Below, one piece after another: positions 31,664-42,149 of a DNA stretch of 64,000 nucleotides. The first letter of the stretch is position 1; each line of letters opens with the position of its first letter. A program made the position numbers and the translations under genes. Below the pieces are notes generated by a model that made no database searches, was not told the DNA's origin, and worked only from the letters and a program-made list of their open reading frames with translations. Source of the stretch: Rhodosorus marinus (taxonomy: Eukaryota; Rhodophyta; Stylonematophyceae; Stylonematales; Stylonemataceae); contig JAMWBK010000004.1 in assembly GCA_029953675.1 (NCBI GenBank), forward strand, positions 496,001 to 560,000, read 5' to 3'.

Positions 31664-32848
31664 TTATCGCCTGCGGATCCTCGAACGAATGCGGACAAGC
31701 TGCTCGATGGCCCGCTTCAGCGTGTGGGCAGCGATATCCCCGGGAGCGATGGTCTGACGTTCGAGGTAACCCAGAAGGTTGTCTGGGTCCAGCGCCTGGC
31801 CAGTGTAAAGGCTTACTTGTCTATCGGCGTGTCGTTGTGTGAAGGATCCGAATATCCCAGTCCGGAAAACTCCTCGGGAGATGGCACTTTGGAGAATCGG
31901 AATTGCGTCTGGATGGCACAGCAGGCAGGCATGGGAGGCAATAAAGTCCACATGCACCACATAAGAGCTGGGCATACCCAGTGCTCTGCAAAGAACCGTT
32001 GCAAATTCCGCAGGGGCCACCTCATCCAGCCTTGGGGGTCGGACATTCCGTAGCGTCGCGAGGACTGGAGCAACATCGGGTCCCCAGCAAGACCCCCCGA
32101 CCGTAGCGTGCAGTTGCCGTAGGGCAGCCTGTTGGGTCTGGGGTCCAGGGCGTCCACAAGTTCTGGAACGAGCATCTCCTCCTCTCGCTGGTTCTTTTTG
32201 TGCTGCGAAATCGGCGAAGGTTGGCCTTGTAGGGCCCTCCCCGATGGCTGGGAATGTCTCCGCATAGTGTCCTAGATCCCGGACACCTGTCCCTGCCTGG
32301 GGCGCAGGGAGCCGGGTTCCTAAATCATGGACGGCATAACTTCCTGGCAGACGACCGTTACGGTAACGGGTTTCGGGGCCGAGGTGGTTGCCTACGGCCT
32401 GTCGCGGGAGATCTCGCGGGAGATCATGCGGAGATGGTGCAGAATTCGTAGTAGCGGCTCCACCTTCCCACATACCCGGTTTCCGGGACAACTCCGTAAG
32501 GCGTCCGGTGACACCTTGCAGCTCTTGCGAGCTGTTGACCCTCGAGTACAGTTGAAAAACGGCTTTGTAGAAGTCTGTAATTTCGGAAGCAGCGATGCCC
32601 AGGTCCTGGTAGCATCTGTCGAAGCTACGCAGTTGATGCAAGAATGTGGCTGCCGGGTCGGTTGCGGCTGCAGACTCGGTCCGCGTTCTTGCTTGAACAT
32701 TGCCTGCTTGTGGTTCCGTCGGTGTCTCCTGCACGTCGCCATCAGACTGGTGCTGGTGCCTTTGCAAAACTTCCCGGGTGCCCGAGGGGTCCGGGCCCTG
32801 AATGACAAGAGGTTCGGGGTACGGCCCGCGTACCTCCCTCACGATCAT
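31664..32848 (-). CDS. element 1 ORF1 (unknown function)
   Basis: 394 aa from ATG 32848 to the TAA at 31664. No recognised domain. A Gln/Thr/Pro-rich N-terminal half is followed by a more globular part (EFATVLCRALGMPSSYVVHV, HACLLCHPDAI) and a basic end (RIRSRIRRR). By position it is the ORF1 of a two-ORF non-LTR element, expected to bind the element RNA, but no RNA-binding motif is visible. R2 elements usually have a single ORF, so this layout is unusual for the endonuclease type. It appears only once in the window. Confidence 0.7.
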   Translation of the reverse strand: MIVREVRGPYPEPLVIQGPDPSGTREVLQRHQHQSDGDVQETPTEPQAGNVQARTRTESAAATDPAATFLHQLRSFDRCYQDLGIAASEITDFYKAVFQLYSRVNSSQELQGVTGRLTELSRKPGMWEGGAATTNSAPSPHDLPRDLPRQAVGNHLGPETRYRNGRLPGSYAVHDLGTRLPAPQAGTGVRDLGHYAETFPAIGEGPTRPTFADFAAQKEPARGGDARSRTCGRPGPQTQQAALRQLHATVGGSCWGPDVAPVLATLRNVRPPRLDEVAPAEFATVLCRALGMPSSYVVHVDFIASHACLLCHPDAIPILQSAISRGVFRTGIFGSFTQRHADRQVSLYTGQALDPDNLLGYLERQTIAPGDIAAHTLKRAIEQLVRIRSRIRRR

Positions 32849-32989
32849 CTTCGAACTTTCTTACGAACTTTTGTTGTTGTCTTCCGTACGAACTTTACCT
32901 TTTTACCGTGTACACTTTACCCAGACTCGTCAACCCAGAGTAACGCAACCTCATTCGGGGACCAAATAATGACGCCGGGGTAATGCTGC

Positions 32990-33236
32990 CTAGGTACTGC
33001 GAATAAAAGTGTACAAGCCAAGGCGAGGGGTAGCGAGCCTCGGCTAGCATGCTGCTAGAATATCGCTGGACCGGAATAGGAGTACAAGACACTGGGCAGG
33101 ATGGTCAGTAAAACACTTTGCGAAGCCTGTCCCAGCTTGGCTTTTCAAGACGACCAAAACTTTCGACGATGAAATGCTGAACCTTTCCACCCAGCCCTCA
33201 GCGCCCGGGAGGCTGACAATGCTCTCGGAGTACGGT
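32990..33236 (-). mobile_element. element-2 relic, strongly 5'-truncated (copy C)
   Basis: The minus frame reads YSSSMLAEAR, and TGTACAAGCCAAGGCGAGGG...CCTCGGCTAGCATGCTGCT matches the 3' end of the neighbouring copy at 33.3 kb. It is the most diverged of three head-to-tail copies. Confidence 0.75.
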
Positions 33237-33239
33237 CTT

Positions 33240-33838
33240 CCTTTCTATGGCTTTACTGGCTTTATTAGCATAGCCTACAGCGCTACGCAAACCGTGAAAA
33301 GGAACTAAGAACTAGGTAGGGAAGCGTGCAAACCCAGGCGCCGATGGCGCGCCTCGGCAAGCATGCTGCTCGAATATCGCCACAGAGAGACACTTAAGCG
33401 CCGCAAAAGTTCCAAGTATTCAACAGGATGCTCAGTGAAACATTTCCGCAACCACTCCAAACCCGACTTCTCCACGTGACCAAAGCTTTCCACAATGAAA
33501 GGCTGGAACCGGTGGGAGCGACCCTCAGCGCGAGGCAGGCTGGCCATACTCTCAGCATACCGTCGTTCCTTCACGCGGCGAAGGGGCGAAGGGCCGAAGC
33601 AGCTGCTTCCCGGCGGCGGGCGGCAGCCGTGAGATGGGCGCTTGCCACAGGATATGTAATCGCGAGGTAAACATATGCTGAGCGTCTGGCGGCAGCATCG
33701 GAGACGAGGAGATCTCCGATACAGCGGGGCGGTGCCCTATCCGAGACCGATCTGGGTAGTTCCGATTCCACCTCAACCGTATGCCCTCCCCGAGTCAGAC
33801 ATTCGCTGAGAATGTACTTGAAGCGAGTGTGACGCCTC
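33240..33838 (-). mobile_element. element-2 relic, 5'-truncated (copy B)
   Basis: Covers the endonuclease and C-terminus of element 2: ESELPRSVSDRAPPRCIGDL in one frame and KERRYAESMASLPRAEGRSH in another, with a frameshift near 33575. The 3' UTR (CTTTATTAGCATAGCC on +) and the truncation point at about 33838 are clear. It lies directly 3' of the full-length copy. Confidence 0.85.
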
Positions 33839-36800
33839 GCGTATGGCTTTACTGGACTTTACTGGACTTTACTAGCATAGCCTGAAGCGCTACGCAAGGC
33901 GTGAAGATGAACTAATAACTAGGGAGGGAAGTATGCAACCCCAGGCGCCGATGGCGCGCCTCGGAAAGCATGTGGCTGGAATATCGCCAAAGGGAGACAC
34001 TTAAACGCCTCAAGAGCGCCAAATATTCAGTAGGATGCTCAGCAAAACATTTCCGCAACCACACTAAACCCGACTTATCCACGTGACCAAAGCTTTCCAC
34101 AATGAATGGCTGGAACCGGTGAGAGCGACCCTCAGCGCAAGGCAGACTGGCCATGCTCTCAGCATACCGTCGTTCCTTAACTCTTCGAAGGGCTGAAGCC
34201 GCGGCCCCCCGGCGGCGGGCGGCTGCGGTGAGGTGGGCGCTAGCCACGGAGCAGGTAATCGCAAGGTCCACATATGTTGAGCGTCTGGCAGCAGCGTCGG
34301 AGACGAGGAGATCGGCTATACAACGGGGCGGTGCAGAGTCCGAGATTGATCTGGGCAGTTCCGACTCAACCTCAACCGTATGCCCTATCCGAGTCAAAAA
34401 TTCGCTGAGGATGTACTTGAGGCGAGTGTGACGCCTCGTACGGAGACCTCTCAACAGTCCGCAGGAACCCAGGAAGTGGTAGCCACAAGCGTCAATCCGA
34501 CTCTCACATCCCTGACAGAAAGACGGCCGATTAGAGTGCCACGGAGCCTGTGGCAAACCGAGATATATCCGTGCGGCAGAACGGAACTGGAAAGCATCGA
34601 GCCGATGACTCAATGACGACGGTAGAGTGGTTAACCACAAGTGCGAGAGACGGCCTCCCATGCCGAGGAGACGAGCGGCAGTGGTAGGCGGCGTGAGAGG
34701 AGAATTGAGCATGACTGTGTGAGCGGCACTGTGTTGGCCCCAGGTGAGGCTATGTTGAATCACATCAGTGCGGGAGCTCCACAATCGGCTCAAACCCGGG
34801 TAGTCTGCAACAGGTGACCCGGGGCTAGCCTCTCCGTCATCCGCAAGAACTCGGTCGAGGGGACAATCCTCAATCGCTTCAGCTCGTCCCCATAACAGCT
34901 CCTTCCAGGAACGAAAGCGGGACCGATTTGCGTCCGGCACGGCGTTGCACCTCCTGAACGCGTGTTGTTGAAGACCATCATAAATTGTCAAAAGCGGGGG
35001 CGGCAGGGTCACTGGATCCTCGTTGGTCAAAGCTCGAACCAAGAGGCAGGCACTTCGCATCTGGAAGGTCACCAACGTTCGCAGCGCGGTAGCCCAGGAG
35101 GCAACCGCCGCTGGCGAGCATATCAGCCCACGGTCTGCGACGCCGAATCCCCCGAATCGCAACGGTAGAGCGATCTGTTCACGAATCAAGTCCCTATCGG
35201 GAGCAGCTTTAAGATCGAGGGGCTCATCCAAGAGCGTTCCCCAGTGTTGCAGGGTCATCTCGTCGGTTTTAGCCGCGATCCACGAGCCCCAAGCTGGAGG
35301 CAGGCTGCGCAACCAGTAGTTGAGTCTGGGACCGGCACAAAAGCGGGAAAGCAAGCAGGCCGATTGCAGCATGCTGTCGGGTAGGTGCTCAATGGCGTCG
35401 GTGAGTTGCTTGTGCCGTGCCAAAACTCGCTCGCAGGATGCTTGGACAAAGTTGTCAGTCCCCAATCCGACGCCGTGGTGTTCGAACCCTTCACGTTCGC
35501 TGATTAGTCGCAGAGTGGGAGGCAGAGAGGCCAGCGACACGTCCCTCGGGGGGAGAAAGCGACATTTTTCTGTTTCCGAAGTCAAACCGACGCGACGTGC
35601 AATCGCTTCGATCTCGGTCAGCCCCCTAGCCAGGGTGTCAGGGGTGCCCAGCAATGTTACGTCATCGTGGTACGCGCAGATTCGAAGATCCGAGACCTCA
35701 GTCGAGAGACGTAAAAGTACGAGCTGTAGGGCACAGGCATGAAGAAGAGGTCCGCAAGGGTCGCCTTGTTGGACGCCAGTATGTGCTTGAAAAACAGTGC
35801 CCTCCGTTGTCAAGTAGGGGAGGCTCTCCCCTCCGTAAATACCCGATAGAAACGGCCACGCCTCCGGAAACACCCGTCGGAGCACCTCTAGCGCATGTGT
35901 CCGCGACACGCTGTTGAATGCGTTCCGGAAATCAACCACCAAGACTCCCCACTCCGGCCTACTGGCCCGTTCTAGCTCGATCCCATGGGTGATCAGTTCG
36001 CAACCCCCAAAAAATCCCACCCCTACTTGCAAGGGCGGCATAAAAGCTGTGACTCGCTGGCGAAGGCGCTGGCATAGCCACCTCCCGGCTAACTTCCGTA
36101 GGCTCTCCACCATCCCGATCAGCCGGAGACGCGAGTGGGCCGGCTGGTGGTCAGGTTTCGTGAGCAAGCAAAGCTGTGCCTGCCGGAGATGTTCCCATGG
36201 CGCAGACGCACCCGATACGCCCTGGAACAACTTGTAAAGGATCCTCAGAAGCGCGCTCTGGCCAGGCTGGCTCAGGGCCTGCAATAGCTCTGTTCTTAGT
36301 CCGGAGGGTCCGGGACAGCGTCCCCGACGCGAGGTACGAAGCAAATCCTCCAGGTCAGACTCACTGAGCGTCAGATCGATGCGAAACCTGGCCAACTCCG
36401 GACGGTCCAAGAATACCTCGAATTCAGGGGACAAGTCCACGTCGGACTCAGGGAACAAAGACGACACCGTCTGGGCGAGACTATCATCGTAGGGGAGGAC
36501 AGGCGCCTGGCCCTCCAAAACCCGCGCCGCTCGACTTAAATCGCCCACTGCTACCAATTTCTGTACTCGAGCCGGCACGGGCGACACTGTGCCATGCCGA
36601 GTCCGACGGGCGGATGGTGCTGGCGATGCCAAATAGCTGCGCTGTAGTACTTCGAAGTCTCCCTTCAAGAACAGGGCCAGTCGGTCTCGTACTCGCCATC
36701 TGCGCTCCGATGTGTGAATGGGGGCCAGAATCAGGCGCGGCATGACCCCCAGAAAAACCCAAATGACTGTGTCCCGAATGTTACGAGCCCGAATGTTACG

Positions 36801-37001
36801 AGCCAGGCTCGTGAAGATGAAATCGAGAATGGTTCCAGCTACTAGAAGGTCTCGACAAGGGAGGACGACTGGGGGAATGCCTCCACGGAGGGGAAGCGAG
36901 CCTCCTTCCAAAGAAATCCACCGCCGGAGCCAACTCCGAAAACGCGTACGCCAAATGCCCCAGTCTCCGCCCTCCTTCAGGACATAAGACTGTAGATCCA
37001 T
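33839..37001 (-). mobile_element. full-length or nearly full-length R2-like element 2
   Basis: Single-ORF element on the minus strand with a short 3' UTR ending GCTATGCTAGTAAAG and a 3' tail of decamers (GTCCAGTAAA) at 33850-33870. The 5' end beyond the ATG at 37001 is undefined. Two truncated copies follow downstream in the same orientation. Confidence 0.85.
33912..37001 (-). CDS. element 2 reverse transcriptase / restriction-like endonuclease
   Basis: 1029 aa from ATG 37001, uninterrupted. Reverse transcriptase with CPGPSGLRTELLQ, LRLIGMVESLRKL, VLVVDFRNAFN, GVQQGDPCGPLL and catalytic AYHDDVTLLG (about residue 442). Then the zinc finger CQGCESRIDACGYHFLGSC (CX2CX9HX4C, about 829) and endonuclease residues in PPRCIADLLV...YVDLAIT (about 890-912), and the C-terminal VESFGH...SLWRYSSHML. 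It differs strongly from element 1, so it is a separate family; relics lie at 18.0, 21.7, 33.0 and 33.3 kb. There is no ORF1 and no N-terminal DNA-binding motif that I can see. The open frame suggests recent activity. Confidence 0.92.
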   Translation of the reverse strand: MDLQSYVLKEGGDWGIWRTRFRSWLRRWISLEGGSLPLRGGIPPVVLPCRDLLVAGTILDFIFTSLARNIRARNIRDTVIWVFLGVMPRLILAPIHTSERRWRVRDRLALFLKGDFEVLQRSYLASPAPSARRTRHGTVSPVPARVQKLVAVGDLSRAARVLEGQAPVLPYDDSLAQTVSSLFPESDVDLSPEFEVFLDRPELARFRIDLTLSESDLEDLLRTSRRGRCPGPSGLRTELLQALSQPGQSALLRILYKLFQGVSGASAPWEHLRQAQLCLLTKPDHQPAHSRLRLIGMVESLRKLAGRWLCQRLRQRVTAFMPPLQVGVGFFGGCELITHGIELERASRPEWGVLVVDFRNAFNSVSRTHALEVLRRVFPEAWPFLSGIYGGESLPYLTTEGTVFQAHTGVQQGDPCGPLLHACALQLVLLRLSTEVSDLRICAYHDDVTLLGTPDTLARGLTEIEAIARRVGLTSETEKCRFLPPRDVSLASLPPTLRLISEREGFEHHGVGLGTDNFVQASCERVLARHKQLTDAIEHLPDSMLQSACLLSRFCAGPRLNYWLRSLPPAWGSWIAAKTDEMTLQHWGTLLDEPLDLKAAPDRDLIREQIALPLRFGGFGVADRGLICSPAAVASWATALRTLVTFQMRSACLLVRALTNEDPVTLPPPLLTIYDGLQQHAFRRCNAVPDANRSRFRSWKELLWGRAEAIEDCPLDRVLADDGEASPGSPVADYPGLSRLWSSRTDVIQHSLTWGQHSAAHTVMLNSPLTPPTTAARLLGMGGRLSHLWLTTLPSSLSHRLDAFQFRSAARIYLGLPQAPWHSNRPSFCQGCESRIDACGYHFLGSCGLLRGLRTRRHTRLKYILSEFLTRIGHTVEVESELPRSISDSAPPRCIADLLVSDAAARRSTYVDLAITCSVASAHLTAAARRRGAAASALRRVKERRYAESMASLPCAEGRSHRFQPFIVESFGHVDKSGLVWLRKCFAEHPTEYLALLRRLSVSLWRYSSHMLSEARHRRLGLHTSLPSY

Positions 37002-37451
37002 AGGCTGCGACCTCGCAGCCGTGCCTGGAGCGCTAATCGTGCTTCTCCCCCTTAGACCCGGGGGAGTCGGTCCTCGCTCTCTTACCTCCCGCTGATCTTA
37101 ACTTGTCGAATACTCTGTGAGAAATCACGCAGGGTAACCATGAGAGGTATCAAACCTGTAGTCACCAAATCCGTGAGCCCAATAGCACTAGCGGACTTAC
37201 TAAACGTTCTCTGCACTGTTTTTCTAAGAGTACCCACTCGATCTGCAAGAAATGGTCTCACAGATAAGCAAAGATTTTCCATGTGGCAGTGTTGTTAGTA
37301 ATGGATGGATCAAAAAGGCCTTTTTTACAATCTTTTCACACTGTTTCCGAGAAAGAACCATCACGGTCCCCGTGGCTCTAGGTGGTTTTTGAGCAACAGT
37401 TAATTCCCTAGTAAAATTACACCAACGCTACCCTGCACATAATCTATATAT
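37002..37451. other. spacer between element 2 and B2
   Basis: The part near 37010-37080 is GC-rich (GACCCGGGGGAGTC) and may be element-2 5' UTR. The rest shows no gene. Confidence 0.45.
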
Positions 37452-38003
37452 CTAGTTATCGGTCGAACATGTTAGCTTTGTGGAGCATCCTACTGCATTG
37501 TCGGTTATCAAGGCACACCTATCAGCTTCGGGTTTCAGGGTAGCACGGAAGTTTCCCCAACCCACGTGAATCTCAGCGGCCACGCATACGGTTGAGTCGC
37601 ACGAAAACGAGTCTGCATTCGAGATTTCTTCGAAGCAGAAGTCAACGGTCTTGGTGCTTATGGGGTGTTTAGCCACCCGTCTGAACTGGAACGCTTTATT
37701 GGAACTTCCAGTATGTCTTCTGCAGTCTTCCTTAACCCCCAACCGAAGCTTGCGGATACCTCCGTAGGTACTATGGACCTTGACACGGAGGCAATGCTTT
37801 CCGTTCACCATCACCGATTTCGTGCACATGTTGCCCATCCTCTCCCTGAAATAGTCCACAAGCGTCACACAATACCCGTCTACATGTACATACGGTCTAG
37901 TCTCATCGCTTTTACTATTCCGAATTGCTGCCTTGGTTGGAAGTCCAGCAACCAATCCCAGACCAACCGCGAAAACACAAATGGCTAGGAAACCGAACTT
38001 CAT
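37452..38003 (-). CDS. secreted ten-cysteine protein B2
   Basis: 183 aa from ATG 38003 (ATGAAG context), signal peptide MKFGFLAICVFAVGLGLVAG; an upstream TTG in frame is ignored because a TATA box lies about 125 bp before 38003. Cysteines follow C-x14-C-x10-C-x22-C-x28-C-x11-C-x4-C-x22-C-x9-C-x5-C, with CLRVKV, RKLRLGV, CFEEI, DSTVC, DRC and KLTC as in B1 and B3. It has a single Cys where B1 and B3 have CC. No catalytic residues or membrane segment. It is intronless and stands alone between retroelements and gene-poor DNA. Function unknown; a disulfide-rich extracellular protein. Confidence 0.85.
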   Translation of the reverse strand: MKFGFLAICVFAVGLGLVAGLPTKAAIRNSKSDETRPYVHVDGYCVTLVDYFRERMGNMCTKSVMVNGKHCLRVKVHSTYGGIRKLRLGVKEDCRRHTGSSNKAFQFRRVAKHPISTKTVDFCFEEISNADSFSCDSTVCVAAEIHVGWGNFRATLKPEADRCALITDNAVGCSTKLTCSTDN

Positions 38004-38122
38004 CGCATCCAAAACGTTCCTCAAGCAGAATCGGACTCTTCAAACTCTTCAAAGGCGCACTTATGATCCATAACATACCCTCTGAGGTCCGTCAACCAAA
38101 CATACTACTCGCGGATCCCATT

Positions 38123-38134
38123 CGATATATACCC
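38123..38134 (-). promoter_or_regulatory. TATA box of B2
   Basis: GGGTATATATCG on the minus strand about 125 bp before ATG 38003. Confidence 0.65.
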
Positions 38135-38139
38135 GTTCG

Positions 38140-40700
38140 AGGTCGACTCCTCCTTCGAGCAATGCCAATCAGTAGATTCAGCACGACAAGTCGAAACCCC
38201 CCTTATCAACTCTCTATTGAAACTAAAATAGTTCAATAAGTAAATCCAAAACCAATTTTAGCAACGCAAACGCGAACCTCACCCAACCCCTCAACCATTT
38301 CCGGCGAGCTCCCCATTTTGATTGAGGTCAGTCAAATAAAAAAATCAGAACAGAAAGCAAAAGGGGGGGTAGATTCCGCTGTAGTGAATTGAAAACAATT
38401 ATTTTATTTTCATATTACAATTTATGCGAAATCCAGAGGGGGATATCTGCCTCATGACAATTTGCTGATATGATTGAAGGTGAGCATTAGGGGTACCTCA
38501 ACTAGGATTGAACTTCGCTATTTATTCGTTTGAGTCAAATATTTGATCACAATATCATATTTTTGAGCTTTCGACAAAGGGGTCGGGGACGGGGGAATTT
38601 CGTTCATGGCCTGAACGTCCTGTGTTGCAACGGACGATGTTTCGAATAATGTGTCAGCTTCAATGGTTGTATGGGTTGCGCTTGCTTGACTATCTTTGGC
38701 TGAAGTGAAGACTTCGACCACCGGGTGTAGCGTCAGGCATACGCAAGAAAAGTTAATAGAGGAGACCCCATATCGGGGTGAGACGCTAAGTTGTATGGGA
38801 AACAGTGTCTGGACATTGTCATCTTTTCTGCGCTTGATCTACGGAAAGCTGGAAGAGGATAGCCTTACTACCGTGGATGGCGGAGCGGGTATCAAAACCC
38901 ATGCCCTGCGCGGATGAGCTTCCGAGTTTTCTAAAAAGGTGTTTATACTAAAATTCGCTTGAGACCAGCATATCGCGGTGCAGTTTGAATCTACTCATGA
39001 ATCCAACCTCATCTTGTGAGTAGATACTTGATAAGGTGACCAGTTGTGTCCCGAGGAATCTCACTAATCAGCGTGGGCTTGTTTCCGAAGTATGTCCTGA
39101 TAGACTGTTTTGTCTAGTATACTCTGTAGGACGACACATTAGACGCGCTGTTGGCCCCGATCGGTAGCGAAGCAGTACCGATTCTTCCTCTTTCGCCTTG
39201 TCCCGTCTCTGACTTGACAACTATTTTTCATTGTTGTTCCAGTGTTCATCTTGGTTACTCAGGAGCAGACATTGATCGTTCTGCTTCGAATTTCGTGCCA
39301 GTGCACCTCAGCGAAAATGTGGTTAGACTCCTCTCACGCAAACTCTACCCTGGATATATCGTCCGGAGTCCGACGAAATGCTCCAGAGAGATCGAGAGAC
39401 CTGGAGAGAACCCTTTCGTCGCAGAGCTAACCCACACCCAATTCATTCCAGTGGCGTAGCCTCAAGTGGGCATAGTGTAATCAATAGGTACGAGGAACTC
39501 GTGCTTGCTAGCCGTCTGAGGCGATGGCTTTAGCCACCGTGAGCGAGTTATAGTCAGAACTAACAACACCTACCAAAACAAACCCCCCCTTGTCCCGATC
39601 CCCTACTATCCAACATTGATCAATTTTGTTTAATTAATCAAGAGTTTGTTCCACTATTGTGATCCGGATTAGAGTGGTAATGACTCACTCGTTTTTATCC
39701 AATCTCGAATTCAAAAAAACTTTACCCCCCCCCGCAAAAGTCTACCCCTAGTAAACTACTAACCTGCGAGGCCTCTCATTTCGTCCTTTTAATTGCAAAT
39801 ATTAATCTTTCTTACACGCCAATGGTGCAGCCCGGAGGGAAGGTTGGTGCGCGATTAGCGCACGACTTAAGTATTTACTCGTCAAGATACGTCGTGGTAA
39901 AGGGGTAAATTTCATTTACTCTTATAATGTTTATCTTTTATTCTATTTTGGAGAAGATCTATAATCCGGTAAGGGGGGGTAAGCGAAGCATTATATTTGG
40001 TGATGTTGGCGTAGGGTTGATAAGCATTTCACGCATGGGGATGTCCCCCCCCCAAAGGGCTTTGACAGACGGCTTCGGCTGTGGTGCGGAAGTTCGGATA
40101 GGTACGAATCCTCGTATGTCAGTATGGACTGGGCTTGTACAGGGGTAAGGAGCGGGAATGCCCAGCCAGCTGTTAACGCGATGGCACGCGCTTCGTCTCC
40201 AAACAGTAGCATTCTGTTAGAATCTAGTTTGCTACCCGTTCAATCCTACAAGCCTTCAAAGCTCGGTCAGTCAAAACCGTAAATAATTGACTATCTTGTT
40301 CCAACCGCGAGACCCGCGCGAACGACGCCCGGATTCCAATACCCCTAGCAAAACGCAAATGTACCCTTTACGAGAATTATTTCGCGTGTTCTTACTGCGC
40401 CCATTGATTTTCATCCCACCCACTGCAACTCGAATGAATCAAGTCAATTCATATTTAAAATGTTTTTGGCAATCAGGATACTTTACACCCCTTCTCTCCC
40501 CCTCATATTTGAGTAACAAAATACATTGGAAAGGATTATATTTCGGTTTTTGATTTTATGTTGACTATAGCGAAATAATTATCCCCCCCTCTGGGGATAA
40601 CGTACCCTACGTGAGCGACCCATTTCGCTGTTCAACTTTATTCGAAAAGAAAGAATTACTTCGCCACCTAGAGAATCAGAATACATTGTCGGAAGGCTGT
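38140..40700. other. gene-free stretch
   Basis: AT-rich with several G or C runs of 7-9 (38370, 39580, 39722, 39975, 40048). A minus frame at 38518-38721 (SATHTTIEADTLFETSSVAT...) is coding-like in composition but lacks an ATG at its start and any partner exon. A minus frame at 39991-40212 with DEARAIALTAGW vaguely recalls RNase H. Neither is called. Confidence 0.45.
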
Positions 40701-40717
40701 CAAAGGAGTATGGGCGT

Positions 40718-40782
<65 letters not shown>
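40718..40782. repeat. GA microsatellite
   Basis: About 32 GA units with one GATA interruption at 40729-40733. Confidence 0.97.
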
Positions 40783-40785
<3 letters not shown>

Positions 40786-40954
40786 CATTGAGGGGTACAG
40801 ACTTAGAGCTAATACTTGTTTCTTCTTAGCCACGGCGAGAGTCCACCCCACGCACAAACAGCCGTGTTTCATTCGTGGGAATTCACGTTTGTGTGTTTCT
40901 TCGGTTTGTTTTGTTTTGTCTCCCCGGTTTCGAGTCGCCGTTGTCGGTGAAACA

Positions 40955-41195
40955 CATTCAATGAACGAATTTATTTAATCGGAGGCTGGAAGAAAAAAAA
41001 AAGAACGAGGGGAAAGAAAACACTAAGCGCGGGGAAGACCACGCGCCTCCAACATCAAAGCGGCCGCGTTCATCCGCCACAGTAAGAAACTTAAAAAACG
41101 CGTAAACAATGAGGACAGACGGTCAGGGCGTTCGCGGAACAATTCCCGAGGCCAACGAGAACCAACGGAATCCATAAACCCAAAACACTCCGCAT
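40955..41195 (-). mobile_element. R2-like family 3, 5'-truncated copy
   Basis: Minus frame reads ECFGFMDSVGSRWPRELFRE, then RPDRLSSLFTRFLSFLLWRM, then NAAALMLEARGLPRA and stop, with tail ending ATAAATTCGTTCATTG. The most intact C-terminus of this family. Confidence 0.8.
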
Positions 41196-41199
41196 TCAA

Positions 41200-42000
41200 T
41201 AGCGCCGTCAACCCTCTTCCTCCTGCACTGTCATTCCCACACACACACACAGTACGGTTTGCAGCAGTTTATTTGCAGAAATGGTGAAGAATCATAGCTG
41301 ACAGTCAGATGTCATCCCTCGGGCTTTTCGGTAAAGCGTTCAACCACTTATCTACCTAAAAATCTCAAGGATACCCCCCTTATCCAATTTACATTTAGTG
41401 AATATTATTGTATTTAGTTAATGTTTATCTCGTTCATGAAAATACGTTGGGCTTTGGTTGCCCCTAATATCGAACGTACTTACGATGGGCTATCCACCGC
41501 CATCTTGAAGCCGAACGGGGGGGGTGATTTACGTTATATGCGAATATATATCTAAAATAAATATAAACTTCTTCTCAATGGACTGCAAAGTTGTATTTTG
41601 GGGGGTCCGCTCCAGATTGTAGATTGCTTCAGGTTCGAGCATTCATATACCAACGTTTACGCCCGGTAGTCACTGAGCTCAAGGCGGTTTATTTGGTCCC
41701 CTTTTTTTCAAATATTTTTTTTTCGAGTATTGCAATCTTGGCTTAGGGGGGGGGGCGGAGGGATAAATATCTCAATCAAAACGTGGTTGGCACGATAGGG
41801 GTAGTTCTTGTTGTTCAACGTTTGAATTTATTTTTTTATTCCAGGTTTTTGATGGAATACATATTTCCGCGAGGGGGGGGGTATTTTTTGAAAAGTATCT
41901 GGTGGCGTTGAAGTCATGTGGCGAGTGGATGTGTTTCACGTTGAGGTGGTGTTCCACGTCAAGGCGATGTTTGCCATCATAGGTCTTGGATACATGACTT
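41200..42000. other. gene-free stretch upstream of the membrane-protein gene
   Basis: CA microsatellite at 41235-41250; G runs at 41515-41523, 41746-41755 and 41872-41880. No gene seen. Confidence 0.5.
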
Positions 42001-42018
42001 CTGGGAGTGTTGGATGGG

Positions 42019-42026
42019 TATATAAA
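42019..42026 (+). promoter_or_regulatory. TATA box of the membrane-protein gene
   Basis: TATATAAA in GGATGGGTATATAAACCC, 131 bp before ATG 42150. Confidence 0.8.
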
Positions 42027-42149
42027 CCCTCCGGTGGTAGTCTAGACTTGACTTGTGAAGGCGTAAGGAGCAGGGACGTCGCGAGAAAAAAGCGTTGAAG
42101 ATCAGTTTGTAAGGGAAAAGGGTGTGTTCCAACCCTATTGAAAGAAACC

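Larger units (their letters stand above)
27991..32850 (-). mobile_element. R2-like non-LTR retrotransposon with two ORFs (element 1)
   Basis: Long element in minus orientation: ORF1 (32848 to 31208, with one in-frame stop), ORF2 with reverse transcriptase and restriction-like endonuclease (31208-28068), then a 3' UTR to about 27991. The 3' UTR matches relics at 10.5, 15.2 and 46.6 kb, which share the end GCAGCTGCC...AAAGC. The 5' end is not defined; the promoter-like and UTR region lies between 32850 and the truncated copies at 33.0 kb. Confidence 0.88.

Noticed and set aside
33553-33838. Separate small genes inside the truncated element copy
   Set aside because: Both frames are pieces of the element-2 endonuclease region separated by a frameshift.
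38518-38721. Possible last exon on -
   Set aside because: Coding-like composition only; no ATG at the start and no upstream exon or homology found.
39991-40212. RNase H-like DEARAIALTAGW on -
   Set aside because: Single weak motif; the TDS motif expected later is not clear.
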